In this document: positions 23,511 through 32,518 of the stretch, piece by piece | Layout: each line of letters starts with the position of its first letter | Position numbering within the stretch: the stretch's first letter is position 1 | Program-made: the position numbers and the translations under genes | Assembly (NCBI GenBank): GCA_027491035.1 | Contig: JAIXWZ010000084.1 | Span: 1 to 41,587, forward strand | From: Comamonadaceae bacterium | Lineage (GTDB): Bacteria > Pseudomonadota > Gammaproteobacteria > Burkholderiales > Burkholderiaceae_C | Length of the DNA: 41,587 nucleotides | Direction of reading: 5' to 3' | The notes under the pieces: generated by a model | Seen by the model: the letters and a program-made list of their open reading frames with translations, nothing else | What the model was told of the DNA's origin: nothing | Database searches by the model: none

Positions 23511-23545
23511 TACAGAGCCTGTCGACTTGAAAACGGCCATGCTAA

Positions 23546-25213
23546 ATGGCGCTGGAGGATGTTTTGACGCAATTCGATGCGGTGATCGTCGGTGCGGGAT
23601 TCGCCGGGCTGCGCGCGCTCTACAGCCTGCGCGCTATGGGCAAGCGTGTGTGCGTGCTCGAGGCCAGCGCCGATGCAGGTGGGGTTTGGTATCACAACGG
23701 CTACCCAGGCGCACGCTGCGACGTCGAGAGCTACGATTATTCGTACAGTTTTTCGCCCGAGCTCGAACAGCAATGGCGTTGGACTGAGCGCTACGCCACC
23801 CAGCCCGAGATCCTGCGCTACATCGCTCATGTCGTCGAGCGTTTTGATTTGCGACGCGATATTTTGTTCAACACGCGCATGCGCAGCGCCTGCTACGACG
23901 AAGCCGGCGCGCGCTGGTGCATCAGTGCGCAAGACGGCCGCCAGTGGTGGGCCAGGGCGCTGATCATGTGCGTCGGTCAACTCTCGACCACCAAGAGTCC
24001 GAGCTATCCTGACCAAGACAAGTTTCGGGGTCGGGTCATCCACAGCGGCCTGTGGCCCAAGGAGCCTATCGACTTTTCCGGTCAGCGGGTGGGCATCATT
24101 GGTACCGGTTCGTCGGGCATGCAGATGACCCCGGTCATCGCCGAGCAGGCTGCTCATCTGACGGTCTTTCAGCGCACCGCCAACTACAGCATTGCGTCGG
24201 CCAATGCACCGGTGTCGGACGAAGAGGACCGGCGCATCAAGGCCAGCTATCGCCAAAGGCGCGAGCAGGCCTGGAACTCACCCAGTGGTCTGGGCTTTGT
24301 GCCCAACAAGCAGTCGGCCCTGCAGGCCACGCCCCAAGAGCGCGAGCAGGTCTATGAGCAGGCGTGGCGGCGGCTGGGTTTCGGTTTTGCGCTGGCCTAC
24401 CATGACATCTTGCTCAATCAGGCGGCCAACGACACCGCGGTCGATTTCATTACCCGAAAGATTGCGGCCATCGTGCACGCCCCCGTGCTGCGCGACAAGC
24501 TCACGCCCCGCGGGCACCCGTTCGGTGCGCGTCGTCCATCGGTCGACAGCGGCTACTTTCAGGCCTTCAATCGCGACAATGTGGAGCTGGCCGATCTGCG
24601 CCAGTGGCCCATCGTGGCCTTTACCGAACAGGGCATCCGCACGCAGGACCGTTTGCACGAGCTCGACGTGGTCATCTTTGCCACCGGCTTTGACGCGTTC
24701 ACCGGATCCCTGCTCAGGCCCGAGATCAAGGGGCGGGGCGGCTTGACCCTGGCCCAGAAGTGGTCCGCAGGCCCGCTGACCTTGTTTGGGCTCGCGGTCG
24801 CAGACTTCCCCAATTTCTTCATCGTCGGTGGGCCCGGCAGCCCGTCACTGCTGAGCAACGTGCTGGTGTCCACGGAGGAGCAGATCGATTGGCTGGTGCA
24901 GTTGCTGCGCCACATGGACGCGCACGAGCAAGTCGAGTTCGAAGCCAGGCACAGTGCCGAGCACGCCTGGGTCGAGCACGTCAACGAGCGCGCCCGGCAA
25001 ACCCTGTATCTGAGTACCGATTCGTACTACAACGGGGCAGAAGTTGCGGGCAAGCCCAGGGTGTTCATGCCGTACTCCGGAGGGGTGCGCGGTTATCGCC
25101 GGCTGCTCCAAAACTGCGCGGCGCGCGCTTATGAGGGCTTTGACTTGCGGGGCCAGCCCGCGGCCGCTTGCGCCGATGCGCGGCCCCAGTCCGCAGCGCC
25201 GCCGCACGGGTAG
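23546..25213 (+). CDS. Baeyer-Villiger-type flavin monooxygenase, copy 1
   Basis: FAD/NADPH enzyme of 555 residues that would insert oxygen next to a ketone to give an ester or lactone. The FAD motif is GAGFAG (16-21), the type I BVMO fingerprint FxGxxxHxxxWP is exact at 160-171 (FRGRVIHSGLWP) and the NADPH motif is GTGSSG (186-191). Several normally fixed sites differ from copy 2 and from the family. GGVWYHNGYPGARCD stands where GGTWYWNxYPGARCD is usual, and CVGQLSTTKSP stands where ATGxLS is usual. This may shift substrate range. There is no strong Shine-Dalgarno before the ATG. The TetR gene starts 4 bases after its stop, so the two are co-transcribed. Confidence 0.88.
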   Translation: MALEDVLTQFDAVIVGAGFAGLRALYSLRAMGKRVCVLEASADAGGVWYHNGYPGARCDVESYDYSYSFSPELEQQWRWTERYATQPEILRYIAHVVERFDLRRDILFNTRMRSACYDEAGARWCISAQDGRQWWARALIMCVGQLSTTKSPSYPDQDKFRGRVIHSGLWPKEPIDFSGQRVGIIGTGSSGMQMTPVIAEQAAHLTVFQRTANYSIASANAPVSDEEDRRIKASYRQRREQAWNSPSGLGFVPNKQSALQATPQEREQVYEQAWRRLGFGFALAYHDILLNQAANDTAVDFITRKIAAIVHAPVLRDKLTPRGHPFGARRPSVDSGYFQAFNRDNVELADLRQWPIVAFTEQGIRTQDRLHELDVVIFATGFDAFTGSLLRPEIKGRGGLTLAQKWSAGPLTLFGLAVADFPNFFIVGGPGSPSLLSNVLVSTEEQIDWLVQLLRHMDAHEQVEFEARHSAEHAWVEHVNERARQTLYLSTDSYYNGAEVAGKPRVFMPYSGGVRGYRRLLQNCAARAYEGFDLRGQPAAACADARPQSAAPPHG

Positions 25214-25217
25214 ACTC

Positions 25218-25961
25218 ATGTCCATGAGCAAAGGTTCAAGACCCATGGGTTCTACGCGCGCCGCCAGCAATGAGCGCGCTGTGGTGGCGGGTGCTGCAGT
25301 CGATGTGCCATCCACTGGCGACATCCGCGATGCGGTCTGGCGCCTCAAGAGCGAGCGCATCGTGGCCGCAGCGGTTGACCTGTTTTACAAGCAGGGCTAC
25401 AGCAAGACCACGCTCGACCAGGTGGCTCAGGCCATTCACGTCACCAAGCCTTTTATTTATTCGCACTTCAAGTCCAAGAACGACTTGCTGGCGGAGATCT
25501 GTTCGCGGGCGATTCGGGTTTCGCATGAGGCGCTCAATCGGGTGTTTGCTGCCGAAATCTCGCCCACTGAAAAGCTCTACACGATCGCGCGTGACTTCAT
25601 GCTCACGGTGCTGCAGCACCAGGCGCATGCGGTGATTTACAGCCGCGAAGAAAAAGAACTCACGCTCGAGGACCGCAATGCCATCAACGCCCTGCGCCGC
25701 GGCTTTGACCGGCGCTTTGCCAGCTTGCTCGAAGAAGGTGTGGCCAGCGCGGAGTTCACGGTTGAGGATGTGCCGCTGACGGCCCTGGCCATCGGCGGTA
25801 TCGTCGGCTGGGCACCGGTGTGGTACCGCCCGGGCGGTCGCTTGAGCCAGGTCGAAGCATCGGAGCGGGTCGCTCTGCTGGTGCTGGCCATGGTCCAGGC
25901 CAAGGGGCTCAAGCGGCGCAAGCCCAAGGGGTTGTTGCCCTTGCCGTCTGCGCGCCCTTGA
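25218..25961 (+). CDS. TetR-family transcriptional regulator
   Basis: Regulator of 247 residues. An unusually long tail of about 40 residues precedes the DNA-binding domain, whose helix-turn-helix lies near 63-90 (TTLDQVAQAIHVTKPFIYSHFKSKNDL). The all-helical effector domain is of the kind that often binds acyl-CoAs or hydrophobic ligands. Two in-frame ATGs (25218, 25224) are possible starts. It is coupled to the BVMO gene upstream and ends 25 bases from the convergent livG-type gene. It is a likely repressor of the surrounding catabolic promoters, with the palindrome at 22371-22382 as best candidate operator. Confidence 0.92.
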   Translation: MSMSKGSRPMGSTRAASNERAVVAGAAVDVPSTGDIRDAVWRLKSERIVAAAVDLFYKQGYSKTTLDQVAQAIHVTKPFIYSHFKSKNDLLAEICSRAIRVSHEALNRVFAAEISPTEKLYTIARDFMLTVLQHQAHAVIYSREEKELTLEDRNAINALRRGFDRRFASLLEEGVASAEFTVEDVPLTALAIGGIVGWAPVWYRPGGRLSQVEASERVALLVLAMVQAKGLKRRKPKGLLPLPSARP

Positions 25962-25986
25962 GCTTGTGATCTGGCTGCCGGCGTCT

Positions 25987-26751
25987 TCAGGCGCCGAGGT
26001 AGGCGGCGATCACTGCCGGGTCGTTTTGCACCTGGGATGGCGTTCCTTGGGCGATCTTCTTGCCGAAGTCCAGAACCACGATCTTGTCGGAGATGTCCAT
26101 GATGACCGGCACGTCGTGCTCGACCAGCAGAAAGCTCACGCCCATCTCAGCGCGAACGCGCTGGATCAATTCGCTCATGGCGGTCTTCTCGGCACTGCTC
26201 ATGCCGGCCATGGGTTCATCCAGGAGCACGAGCTTGGCTTTTTGCATCAGCGCGCGGCCGAACTCGATTTGCTTTTGTCGCCCGTAGGGCAACTCGCCTG
26301 GCAGCAGGTGGGCGCTGTCGGCCAGCCCCAGGTAGTCAAGGACCGTGTAAGCCGCTTCTAGGCCCTCGCGCTTTTCTCGTCTTGCCGCAGGGGTCAGAAA
26401 CGCGCCTTGCAGCAAACCCGAAGAACCTTGCAGATAGGTCCCCACCAGCAGGTTGTCGATGACGCTCAGGCCGCCAAAGAGCGCCAGGTTCTGAAAGGTG
26501 CGCGCAATGCCCTGACGGGCCACTTGATGTGCGGGCAGGGCGGTGATGTCGCGGCCGTCGAACTCGACCTGCCCACCGGTGGGTCGGTACATGCCGGTGA
26601 CGCAGTTGAACAAGGTGGTCTTGCCGGCACCGTTGGGGCCCATCAATGAGGTGATGGATCCGCCATCGAGCGTCATCGTGACCCGATCGAGCGCGGTCAG
26701 GCCCTGAAACTGCATCAGCAGGTCCCGGATTTCCAGCAGTGGCCGGCTCAT
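25987..26751 (-). CDS. ABC transporter ATP-binding protein, LivG type
   Basis: Cytoplasmic ATPase of 254 residues of the branched-chain amino acid (HAAT) transporter family. Walker A is GPNGAGKTT (38-46), the signature region reads LPYGRQKQIEFGRAL, Walker B is LVLLDEPMAGMS and the switch histidine lies in LLVEHDVPVIMD. The C-terminal YLGA is typical. It overlaps the livF-type gene by 4 bases and is the last gene of the long minus-strand operon. The substrate is set by the binding protein upstream and, given the neighbours, need not be an amino acid. Confidence 0.93.
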   Translation of the reverse strand: MSRPLLEIRDLLMQFQGLTALDRVTMTLDGGSITSLMGPNGAGKTTLFNCVTGMYRPTGGQVEFDGRDITALPAHQVARQGIARTFQNLALFGGLSVIDNLLVGTYLQGSSGLLQGAFLTPAARREKREGLEAAYTVLDYLGLADSAHLLPGELPYGRQKQIEFGRALMQKAKLVLLDEPMAGMSSAEKTAMSELIQRVRAEMGVSFLLVEHDVPVIMDISDKIVVLDFGKKIAQGTPSQVQNDPAVIAAYLGA

Positions 26752-27500
26752 GTCTTGACTCCTTCTCGCGCCGCGCCCAGATACGACTCCCGAACCAGAT
26801 CGCTGGCAGCCACCTCGCTGGCCGTGCCTGATAGCGCGATGCGTCCACGCTCGAGCACATAGGCGGTGCTGGCAAAGTTCAGTGCCAGATGGGCGTTTTG
26901 CTCGACCACCAAAATAGAGGCGCCCAGCGTCTGCCCGACTTTTTGCAATTGCTTGTAGATCGCGCTCACGATCAGCGGGGCCAGGCCGAGTGAGAGTTCA
27001 TCGACCAGCAGCAGCCGAGGCTCGGTCACCAGGGCGCGTCCGAGCGCGAGCATCTGCTGCTCGCCGCCGGAGAGCCAGCCCGCGGCCTGGGTTCGCCGCT
27101 CGAGCAGACGCGGAAAGAGTTCATACACCGCATCCAGACGCCGCTTTTCGCTGGCTTTGGGCAGCACAGCAGCGCCCACCCGCAGGTTGTCTTCGACGCT
27201 CAACTGCTTGAAGACCAGCCGGCCTTCGGGCACCTGCCCCATGCCCATGCGCACCAGCTTGTGCGCCGGCAGTCCCATGATGGACTGGCCGTCCATGTGG
27301 ATGCTGCCTCCGGTGATCTGCCCGTTGTGCAGCGCCAGCAAGCCGGAGACGGCACGGATCAGGGTGGTCTTGCCCGCCCCATTGGCACCGAGCAGAGCCA
27401 CCACCCCGCCCTTGGGGATGGTCAGGTTGACGCCCTCGAGCGCCAGACCCTTGCCGCCGTAACTCACCGATACATCACGCAACTGCAAAGCGGGGTTCAT
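26748..27500 (-). CDS. ABC transporter ATP-binding protein, LivF type
   Basis: Second ATPase of the same importer, 250 residues. Walker A is GANGAGKTT (38-46), the signature is LSGGEQQMLALGRAL, Walker B is LLLVDELSLGLAP and the switch region is LVVEQNAHLAL. In Walker B a leucine follows the glutamate (DELSLGL); this DE[LP] variation is common in LivF. The ATG at 27500 overlaps the livM-type stop by 4 bases; the longer frame runs into livM and is not used. Confidence 0.93.
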   Translation of the reverse strand: MNPALQLRDVSVSYGGKGLALEGVNLTIPKGGVVALLGANGAGKTTLIRAVSGLLALHNGQITGGSIHMDGQSIMGLPAHKLVRMGMGQVPEGRLVFKQLSVEDNLRVGAAVLPKASEKRRLDAVYELFPRLLERRTQAAGWLSGGEQQMLALGRALVTEPRLLLVDELSLGLAPLIVSAIYKQLQKVGQTLGASILVVEQNAHLALNFASTAYVLERGRIALSGTASEVAASDLVRESYLGAAREGVKT

Positions 27501-28594
27501 GAGCGCCTCCAGCGAGCCGCCAGGCGGGCTTTGAGCCGGCTGGCCATGCCGGCGATGCCCCAGGGGGCAAAAATGAGCAGCACGATCACCAGCGAGCCGA
27601 AGATCGCTTGCACCAACTGTGGCTTGTGGTCTACAAGCACGCTGCGCAGCAGGCCGGTGGTGTTGCCCGCTTGTGCGGTCAATCCGTTGATGATGGCCGG
27701 CAGCAGCAGCCACACGGCGGCGCCGACAACGGCTCCAGGCAAAGAGCCCATGCCGCCGATGATGATCATGGCGATGAACTGGATCGCGAACTGGATGCCG
27801 AAAAACTCTGAGGTCACATTGCTCAGGTAGTAGGCAAACAGGGCGCCACCGACGGCGGCGATGGACGAACTCAGGGCAAATGCTTTGAGGCGCAGGAAGC
27901 GCACATCGATGCCATTGGCCGTTGCCGCCAGCTCATGGTCGCGCATGGCTTGCATCGCCCGGCCCTCACGCGTTTGCAGGCTGTTGTGCAGCAGCCAGTA
28001 GACGGCAATCACCAGGGGCAGCAGAAAGAAATACCAGCGTATCGGCGTGTTGATGTCCCAGCCTCCCAGGGAGGCGCCCTTGTAGGGCACACCGACGACG
28101 TCGAAAAACTTGAACTGATACTCCATGAAGGCGAACACCACCAGGTAATGCATCGCAAAGGTCGACAGCACGAAGTAAAGGCCCCGCACCCTCAGCGAGG
28201 GCAGCCCGGCAAGCAGTCCGGCAACCGCTCCGCAAAGCGCCGCTGCGGCCAGCACGGCCGGGAAGGGCCATCCCCATTGCGAACCGGTCACCGCAGCGCT
28301 CATGGCGCCGACCGCGTAAAAGGCAGCATGGCCGATGGAGATCAGGCCGGCCGATCCGGTCAGGTAGTTCAGCGACAGCGCGCCGAGCATGGTGATGAGC
28401 ATCAGGTTGACCTGGCTCAGCCCGATGTTGAGCAGCTGCATATTGGACAGGCGGTGGCCCAGGATCTGCCGCTCGGTCAGCAAGATGGGCAGATAGATCA
28501 GGGCTGCAATCGCCAGGACGAGCCACAGCCAGCGCAATGGGCTGCGAGGTGACTCTGCGCTTGCGCGGGGGGCAGGAGGTGCGGCGGTGGCCAT
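27497..28594 (-). CDS. ABC transporter permease, LivM type
   Basis: Integral membrane protein of 365 residues with eight or more hydrophobic segments. The coupling region is NSLQTREGRAMQAMRDHELAA and the family segment is NYLTGSAGLISIGHAAFYAVGA. It pairs with the LivH-type subunit to form the channel. The start at 28594 is preferred because GAGGAG lies 9 bases upstream; a TTG at 28612 would extend it without a ribosome site. It is followed by the two ATPase genes with overlaps. Confidence 0.92.
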   Translation of the reverse strand: MATAAPPAPRASAESPRSPLRWLWLVLAIAALIYLPILLTERQILGHRLSNMQLLNIGLSQVNLMLITMLGALSLNYLTGSAGLISIGHAAFYAVGAMSAAVTGSQWGWPFPAVLAAAALCGAVAGLLAGLPSLRVRGLYFVLSTFAMHYLVVFAFMEYQFKFFDVVGVPYKGASLGGWDINTPIRWYFFLLPLVIAVYWLLHNSLQTREGRAMQAMRDHELAATANGIDVRFLRLKAFALSSSIAAVGGALFAYYLSNVTSEFFGIQFAIQFIAMIIIGGMGSLPGAVVGAAVWLLLPAIINGLTAQAGNTTGLLRSVLVDHKPQLVQAIFGSLVIVLLIFAPWGIAGMASRLKARLAARWRRS

Positions 28595-28615
28595 GGTTGC
28601 GGGTCTCCTCAAGAC

Positions 28616-29482
28616 TCAGACGCGGCCGAGCTCGCGCTGGCCAAACAGCCCCCAGGGCCTGACCATCAAGATGAGCAGCAGCAGGGCGTAGACCAAGATG
28701 TCGCTCGATTTGGGCGAGATGTAGGATGCTGACAGTTGCTCGATCACACCGACGAGCAAGCCGCCGATGATGGCGCCCGGTATGCTTTGCATCCCGCCGA
28801 TCACCACCGCCGGCAACGCCAGCAGACCGATGTGCTCTAGCTCGGGCGAGACGATCTGCAGCTGGCCCAGAAACAGGCCGCCGATGGCCGCCAGGCCGGC
28901 GCCGATGGCCCAGGCCAGGCGGTTCATCACCTTGACGTTGACGCCCGAGACCAGTGCGGCCTCATGTCCGTCGGCGCTTGCGCGCATCAGCAGGCCGATG
29001 GAGGTGAACTTGAAGAAGGCGCCGAAGGCGGCCATGCACAGCCAGCTCACCCCGGCGGCCACCAGATGCAGTTGCGAGACGCGCACCTCGCCGATGATGA
29101 ACACGCCCGTGGGCATGGGCGTGGTCAGCGTGCGCGCTTGCAGACCGTAGAGGATCTCGATGACCGCGCGCATGACGATGGACAAGGCGATGGTCAGCAT
29201 GATGATTGAGAGCATCGGCCGACCCGACAGGGGCTGGATGAGGAAGATGTGGATCACCACGCCCAGCAGGGCGGCCGCCGCGATGATGGCCGCTACGGCC
29301 AGCGGGAAGGGCAGGCCCAGCAGGCTGATGGTGGTCACTGCAAAGTAGGCACCGAAGGCAACGAACATGCCTTGCGCGAAGTTGAAGACATCGGTGGCCT
29401 TGAAGACCACCGCAAAACCCAGGGCCACCAGCCCATAGATGCTGCCCAGCGCAATGCCGCTCAGGAGAACTTGTATGAGCAT
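28616..29482 (-). CDS. ABC transporter permease, LivH type
   Basis: Integral membrane protein of 288 residues with seven or eight hydrophobic segments. It begins MLIQVLLSGIALGSIYGLVALG and includes DVFNFAQGMFVAFGAY, both hallmarks of LivH. The coupling loop is SADGHEAALVSGVNV. It is 22 bases after the binding-protein gene and 21 before the livM-type gene, inside the operon. Confidence 0.93.
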   Translation of the reverse strand: MLIQVLLSGIALGSIYGLVALGFAVVFKATDVFNFAQGMFVAFGAYFAVTTISLLGLPFPLAVAAIIAAAALLGVVIHIFLIQPLSGRPMLSIIMLTIALSIVMRAVIEILYGLQARTLTTPMPTGVFIIGEVRVSQLHLVAAGVSWLCMAAFGAFFKFTSIGLLMRASADGHEAALVSGVNVKVMNRLAWAIGAGLAAIGGLFLGQLQIVSPELEHIGLLALPAVVIGGMQSIPGAIIGGLLVGVIEQLSASYISPKSSDILVYALLLLILMVRPWGLFGQRELGRV

Positions 29483-29504
29483 GATGGGACCCTGGTTTGG
29501 TGGT

Positions 29505-30740
29505 TTACTTCATGAACTTTTCGTAATCGGCGAATTCGCCGAACGAGACATAGCGCTTGGCAGCGTAGTCGTAGCCGATCATCCGAAAACGCGAGGGCCC
29601 GGCATGATCGTTGGGCGTAAAGACGATGGGCGCGGACAGGCCGTTGGTGTTGACGGTAAAGCCCTTGTTCATCGCCTCGACCAGCTTGGCGCGGGTGGGC
29701 TGCGGGCCGGCCAGTTGCAGCGCCTGTGTGGCCATTTGTCCGACGACCCAGCCGGCCACGTAATTGATGTCTTCACGCATGGCGGTATGGTTGTACTTTT
29801 CAGCCGCCGCCATCATCTCCCTGTTTCCGGCCGACTGATCGGCGCCGCCCGGCGTAAAGCAGCTGATGACGTTGTAGTTGGGGCCTGCATCCGGTCCGAT
29901 GGCCGCGTAGATCTGCGGCGACATCAGGTACGAAATGCCGAAGGCGGGAATCTTCAGGCCGTATTGATGCATGCCTTTCATCGTGAGGATGGCGGTGTTG
30001 CTGACGCCGTAAATCGTGATGAAGTCCGGTTTCTGCTTGATGATCTCGAGCACCTGGGGCGTGACGTCGGCGGCTGTGATTTTCATGGTCACCAACGACG
30101 AGGTGCCGCCGTATTTCTTGACCGCGTCGGCGATGAACTGCGCGTACTCGACGCCGCCGGCGGTCTCGATTGAGACCACCATCACCTTGGGGTTCTTGAT
30201 CTTGAGCTTCTCGGCCATGTAGCCCACGCCCGCTTTGGCCATTTCGGGGAAGGTACAAAAGCCGCCGTAGACCAGCGGCGAGACCGGCTCAGACAGCAGT
30301 TTGGTGTGCGTGTAGGTGCCCACGATCGGGATCTTGCCGCCGCGGATGGTGGGCGCCAGCGAGACTTGCGAGCTCGACGAGCCCATGCCTGAGATGGCCA
30401 GCACCGGCGTTTGCGTACTCAGCTTTTCATAGTTGATCTTGTCTTGCGCCGGGTTGAAGCGGCTGTCTTCTGCCAGCACGTTGATGCGCCGGCCGTGGAC
30501 GCCACCTTTTTCATTGACGGTGCGCACATAGGCTTGAAAGCCATTGGTCCAGATGCCTTGCGAGCCCGAGGCTGGCCCGCTGAGGTCCATCATCACGCCC
30601 CAGTCGACGCGGTCCTTGTACACGCCCTCGGCGGGCATCTCGAATTGCGCCTGGGCGCTTGCGGCCAGGGTCACTGCCGCGGTGGCCAGCAGCAGCTGAC
30701 GACGCAGCGCGCTGGGCTGTGGGGTGGGAGTCTGTCTCAT
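29505..30740 (-). CDS. Liv-type ABC substrate-binding protein of the monooxygenase operon
   Basis: Periplasmic receptor of 411 residues. The start at 30740 has CTGGAGG 8 bases upstream. The signal peptide ends in LAASAQA before QFEMPAEG. The mature region carries WGVMMDLSGPASGSQG and GSSSSQVSLAPTIRGGKIP, typical of Peripla_BP_6. It is the cognate receptor of the LivHMFG subunits encoded directly downstream. Because it follows a BVMO gene by 60 bases in the same direction, the ligand is probably the substrate or precursor of the oxidative pathway rather than leucine. Confidence 0.92.
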   Translation of the reverse strand: MRQTPTPQPSALRRQLLLATAAVTLAASAQAQFEMPAEGVYKDRVDWGVMMDLSGPASGSQGIWTNGFQAYVRTVNEKGGVHGRRINVLAEDSRFNPAQDKINYEKLSTQTPVLAISGMGSSSSQVSLAPTIRGGKIPIVGTYTHTKLLSEPVSPLVYGGFCTFPEMAKAGVGYMAEKLKIKNPKVMVVSIETAGGVEYAQFIADAVKKYGGTSSLVTMKITAADVTPQVLEIIKQKPDFITIYGVSNTAILTMKGMHQYGLKIPAFGISYLMSPQIYAAIGPDAGPNYNVISCFTPGGADQSAGNREMMAAAEKYNHTAMREDINYVAGWVVGQMATQALQLAGPQPTRAKLVEAMNKGFTVNTNGLSAPIVFTPNDHAGPSRFRMIGYDYAAKRYVSFGEFADYEKFMK

Positions 30741-30800
30741 GGTTAATCCTCCAGGGTTGATGGTCAATGGCGCGAGTCGACGGCCTGATGCACTTTCTCA

Positions 30801-32459
30801 TCAGGCCGAAGGGGAACTCGCCGTGGGCTGCCGCTCAGCGGCCTTGGGCGAGGAAAAATCAAAGCCTTCGTAGCCTTTCCTGACCACCTCCTCGCACCGG
30901 GCGACGTAGGTGGAAAACCCGCCGATGTAAGGCAGGAAGACCTTGGGCTTACCAGGAATGTTGGCGCCCATGTACGAGGAGTTGGCGGTCACGAACAGCG
31001 TGCCTGCGGCCACTTCTTGCACATGGCCCACCCAGCGATCCTGGGCCGCTTGCTGGGGGTCGATGCGTGTGTGGCCTTGCTTTTGCATGAAGGCCAAGCA
31101 GTCGGCAATCCACTCGACATGCTGCTCGATCGAGATGATCACATTGGTCAGGATCGACGGGCTGCCGGGCCCAGTGATGGTGAACAAATTGGGAAACCCC
31201 ACCGTCATTAGACCCAGGTAGGAGGTTGGTCCGGCCTGCCACAGTTGCTTGAAGGTGCGGCCGTGTTCGCCCACGATGTTCAGGCGCTCGAGCGCACCGG
31301 TGACCGCATCAAAGCCAGTGGCAAAGACCATGGCGTCAAGCTCAAGGCGCTGGCCGCCGGTGAGGGCGGCCGTCGCATCGAAGCGCTCGATCGGCGTCTT
31401 GCGCAGATCGATCAGCTTGACGTGGGGCAGGTTGTAGGTCTCGTAGTAGCCGGTGTCCACGCCGATCCGTTTGGTGCCGATCGCGTGGTCATGGGGCAGC
31501 AGCTTTTGCGCCACTTCTGGGTCGTGCACCGCCTGGCGGATCTTGTCGCGCACGAAATCGCCCAGCAGCTCGTTCGATTGCCGGTTGGTGAAGGTGTCGC
31601 TGAAGGAGTGTGCGAAATTGGTGCCGCCCTTGCGCCAGCGCCGCTCCATTTCCTCTAGGCGCTCCTGTGGCGTCATCTCCAGAGCCGACTGTGTGCCGTA
31701 GTCATACATGATGGCCGAGCGGGTGCTGCGCGCCTTGGCGCGGTACTCGGGGTAGTGTTGCAGCCAGTCTTGCTGGTGGGCTGGATCGATCGGCCCGTTC
31801 CAGGCCGGCACACTGAAATTGGGAGTGCGCTGAAACACGTAGAGCTGTTTGGCCTGCTTGGCCAGTTGCGGGATGGCCTGGATGCCCGAAGCGCCTGTGC
31901 CCATAACGCCCACGCGCAGCCCGGTGAAGTCCACCGGCGTCTTGGGCCAGCGCCCTGTGTGATGGATCCTGCCTTTGAAATCCTCAAGCCCCTCAATGGC
32001 CGGCAGCCGAGACTCCGACAGGCAGCCGGTGGCGGTGATCAGAAATTGAGTGCTGACCTCCTGCCCGTGTTCGGTGCGCACCCGCCAGCGTTGTTGCGCC
32101 GCTTGCCACTGCCCGCCCACGATGCGCGTGCTCAGCGTGATGTCGCGCCGCAGATCAAAGCGGTCCGCCACATGGTTGATGTAGCGCAGGATTTCCTCTT
32201 GCGCCGGGTAGCGCTCGGTCCATTGCCATTCCTGCTGCAACTGGGGCGACCAAGAGTAAGAGTACTGCATGCTGTCGACATCGCAGCGTGCGCCGGGGTA
32301 GCAGTTCCAGTACCAGGTCCCGCCGACGCCGTCGCCCGCCTCGAACAGGTGTGCGCGCAGCCCCTGCAGGCGCAGGCGGTGCAGCATGTACAGGCCGGCA
32401 AAACCGGCGCCCACGACAACGGCGTCGTAATGCGTGTTCGAGGTTTGATGCTGTGTCAT
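30801..32459 (-). CDS. Baeyer-Villiger-type flavin monooxygenase, copy 2
   Basis: FAD/NADPH monooxygenase of 552 residues. The FAD motif is GAGFAG near residue 17. GGTWYWNCYPGARCD is the canonical cyclohexanone-monooxygenase-family segment. The fingerprint FKGRIHHTGRWP is exact, and the NADPH motif is GTGASG. It is much closer to the family consensus than copy 1. The product would be a lactone or ester, which the HSL-type esterase encoded immediately upstream could hydrolyse. The ATG at 32459 lacks a clear Shine-Dalgarno. The longer upstream frame overlaps the esterase gene and is not used. Confidence 0.9.
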   Translation of the reverse strand: MTQHQTSNTHYDAVVVGAGFAGLYMLHRLRLQGLRAHLFEAGDGVGGTWYWNCYPGARCDVDSMQYSYSWSPQLQQEWQWTERYPAQEEILRYINHVADRFDLRRDITLSTRIVGGQWQAAQQRWRVRTEHGQEVSTQFLITATGCLSESRLPAIEGLEDFKGRIHHTGRWPKTPVDFTGLRVGVMGTGASGIQAIPQLAKQAKQLYVFQRTPNFSVPAWNGPIDPAHQQDWLQHYPEYRAKARSTRSAIMYDYGTQSALEMTPQERLEEMERRWRKGGTNFAHSFSDTFTNRQSNELLGDFVRDKIRQAVHDPEVAQKLLPHDHAIGTKRIGVDTGYYETYNLPHVKLIDLRKTPIERFDATAALTGGQRLELDAMVFATGFDAVTGALERLNIVGEHGRTFKQLWQAGPTSYLGLMTVGFPNLFTITGPGSPSILTNVIISIEQHVEWIADCLAFMQKQGHTRIDPQQAAQDRWVGHVQEVAAGTLFVTANSSYMGANIPGKPKVFLPYIGGFSTYVARCEEVVRKGYEGFDFSSPKAAERQPTASSPSA

Positions 32460-32518
32460 GGGCAAGCGATAAGGCCGATCTGGTGATGGGGTGGAGGGTT
32501 GATGGACGTGGCGAGTTC

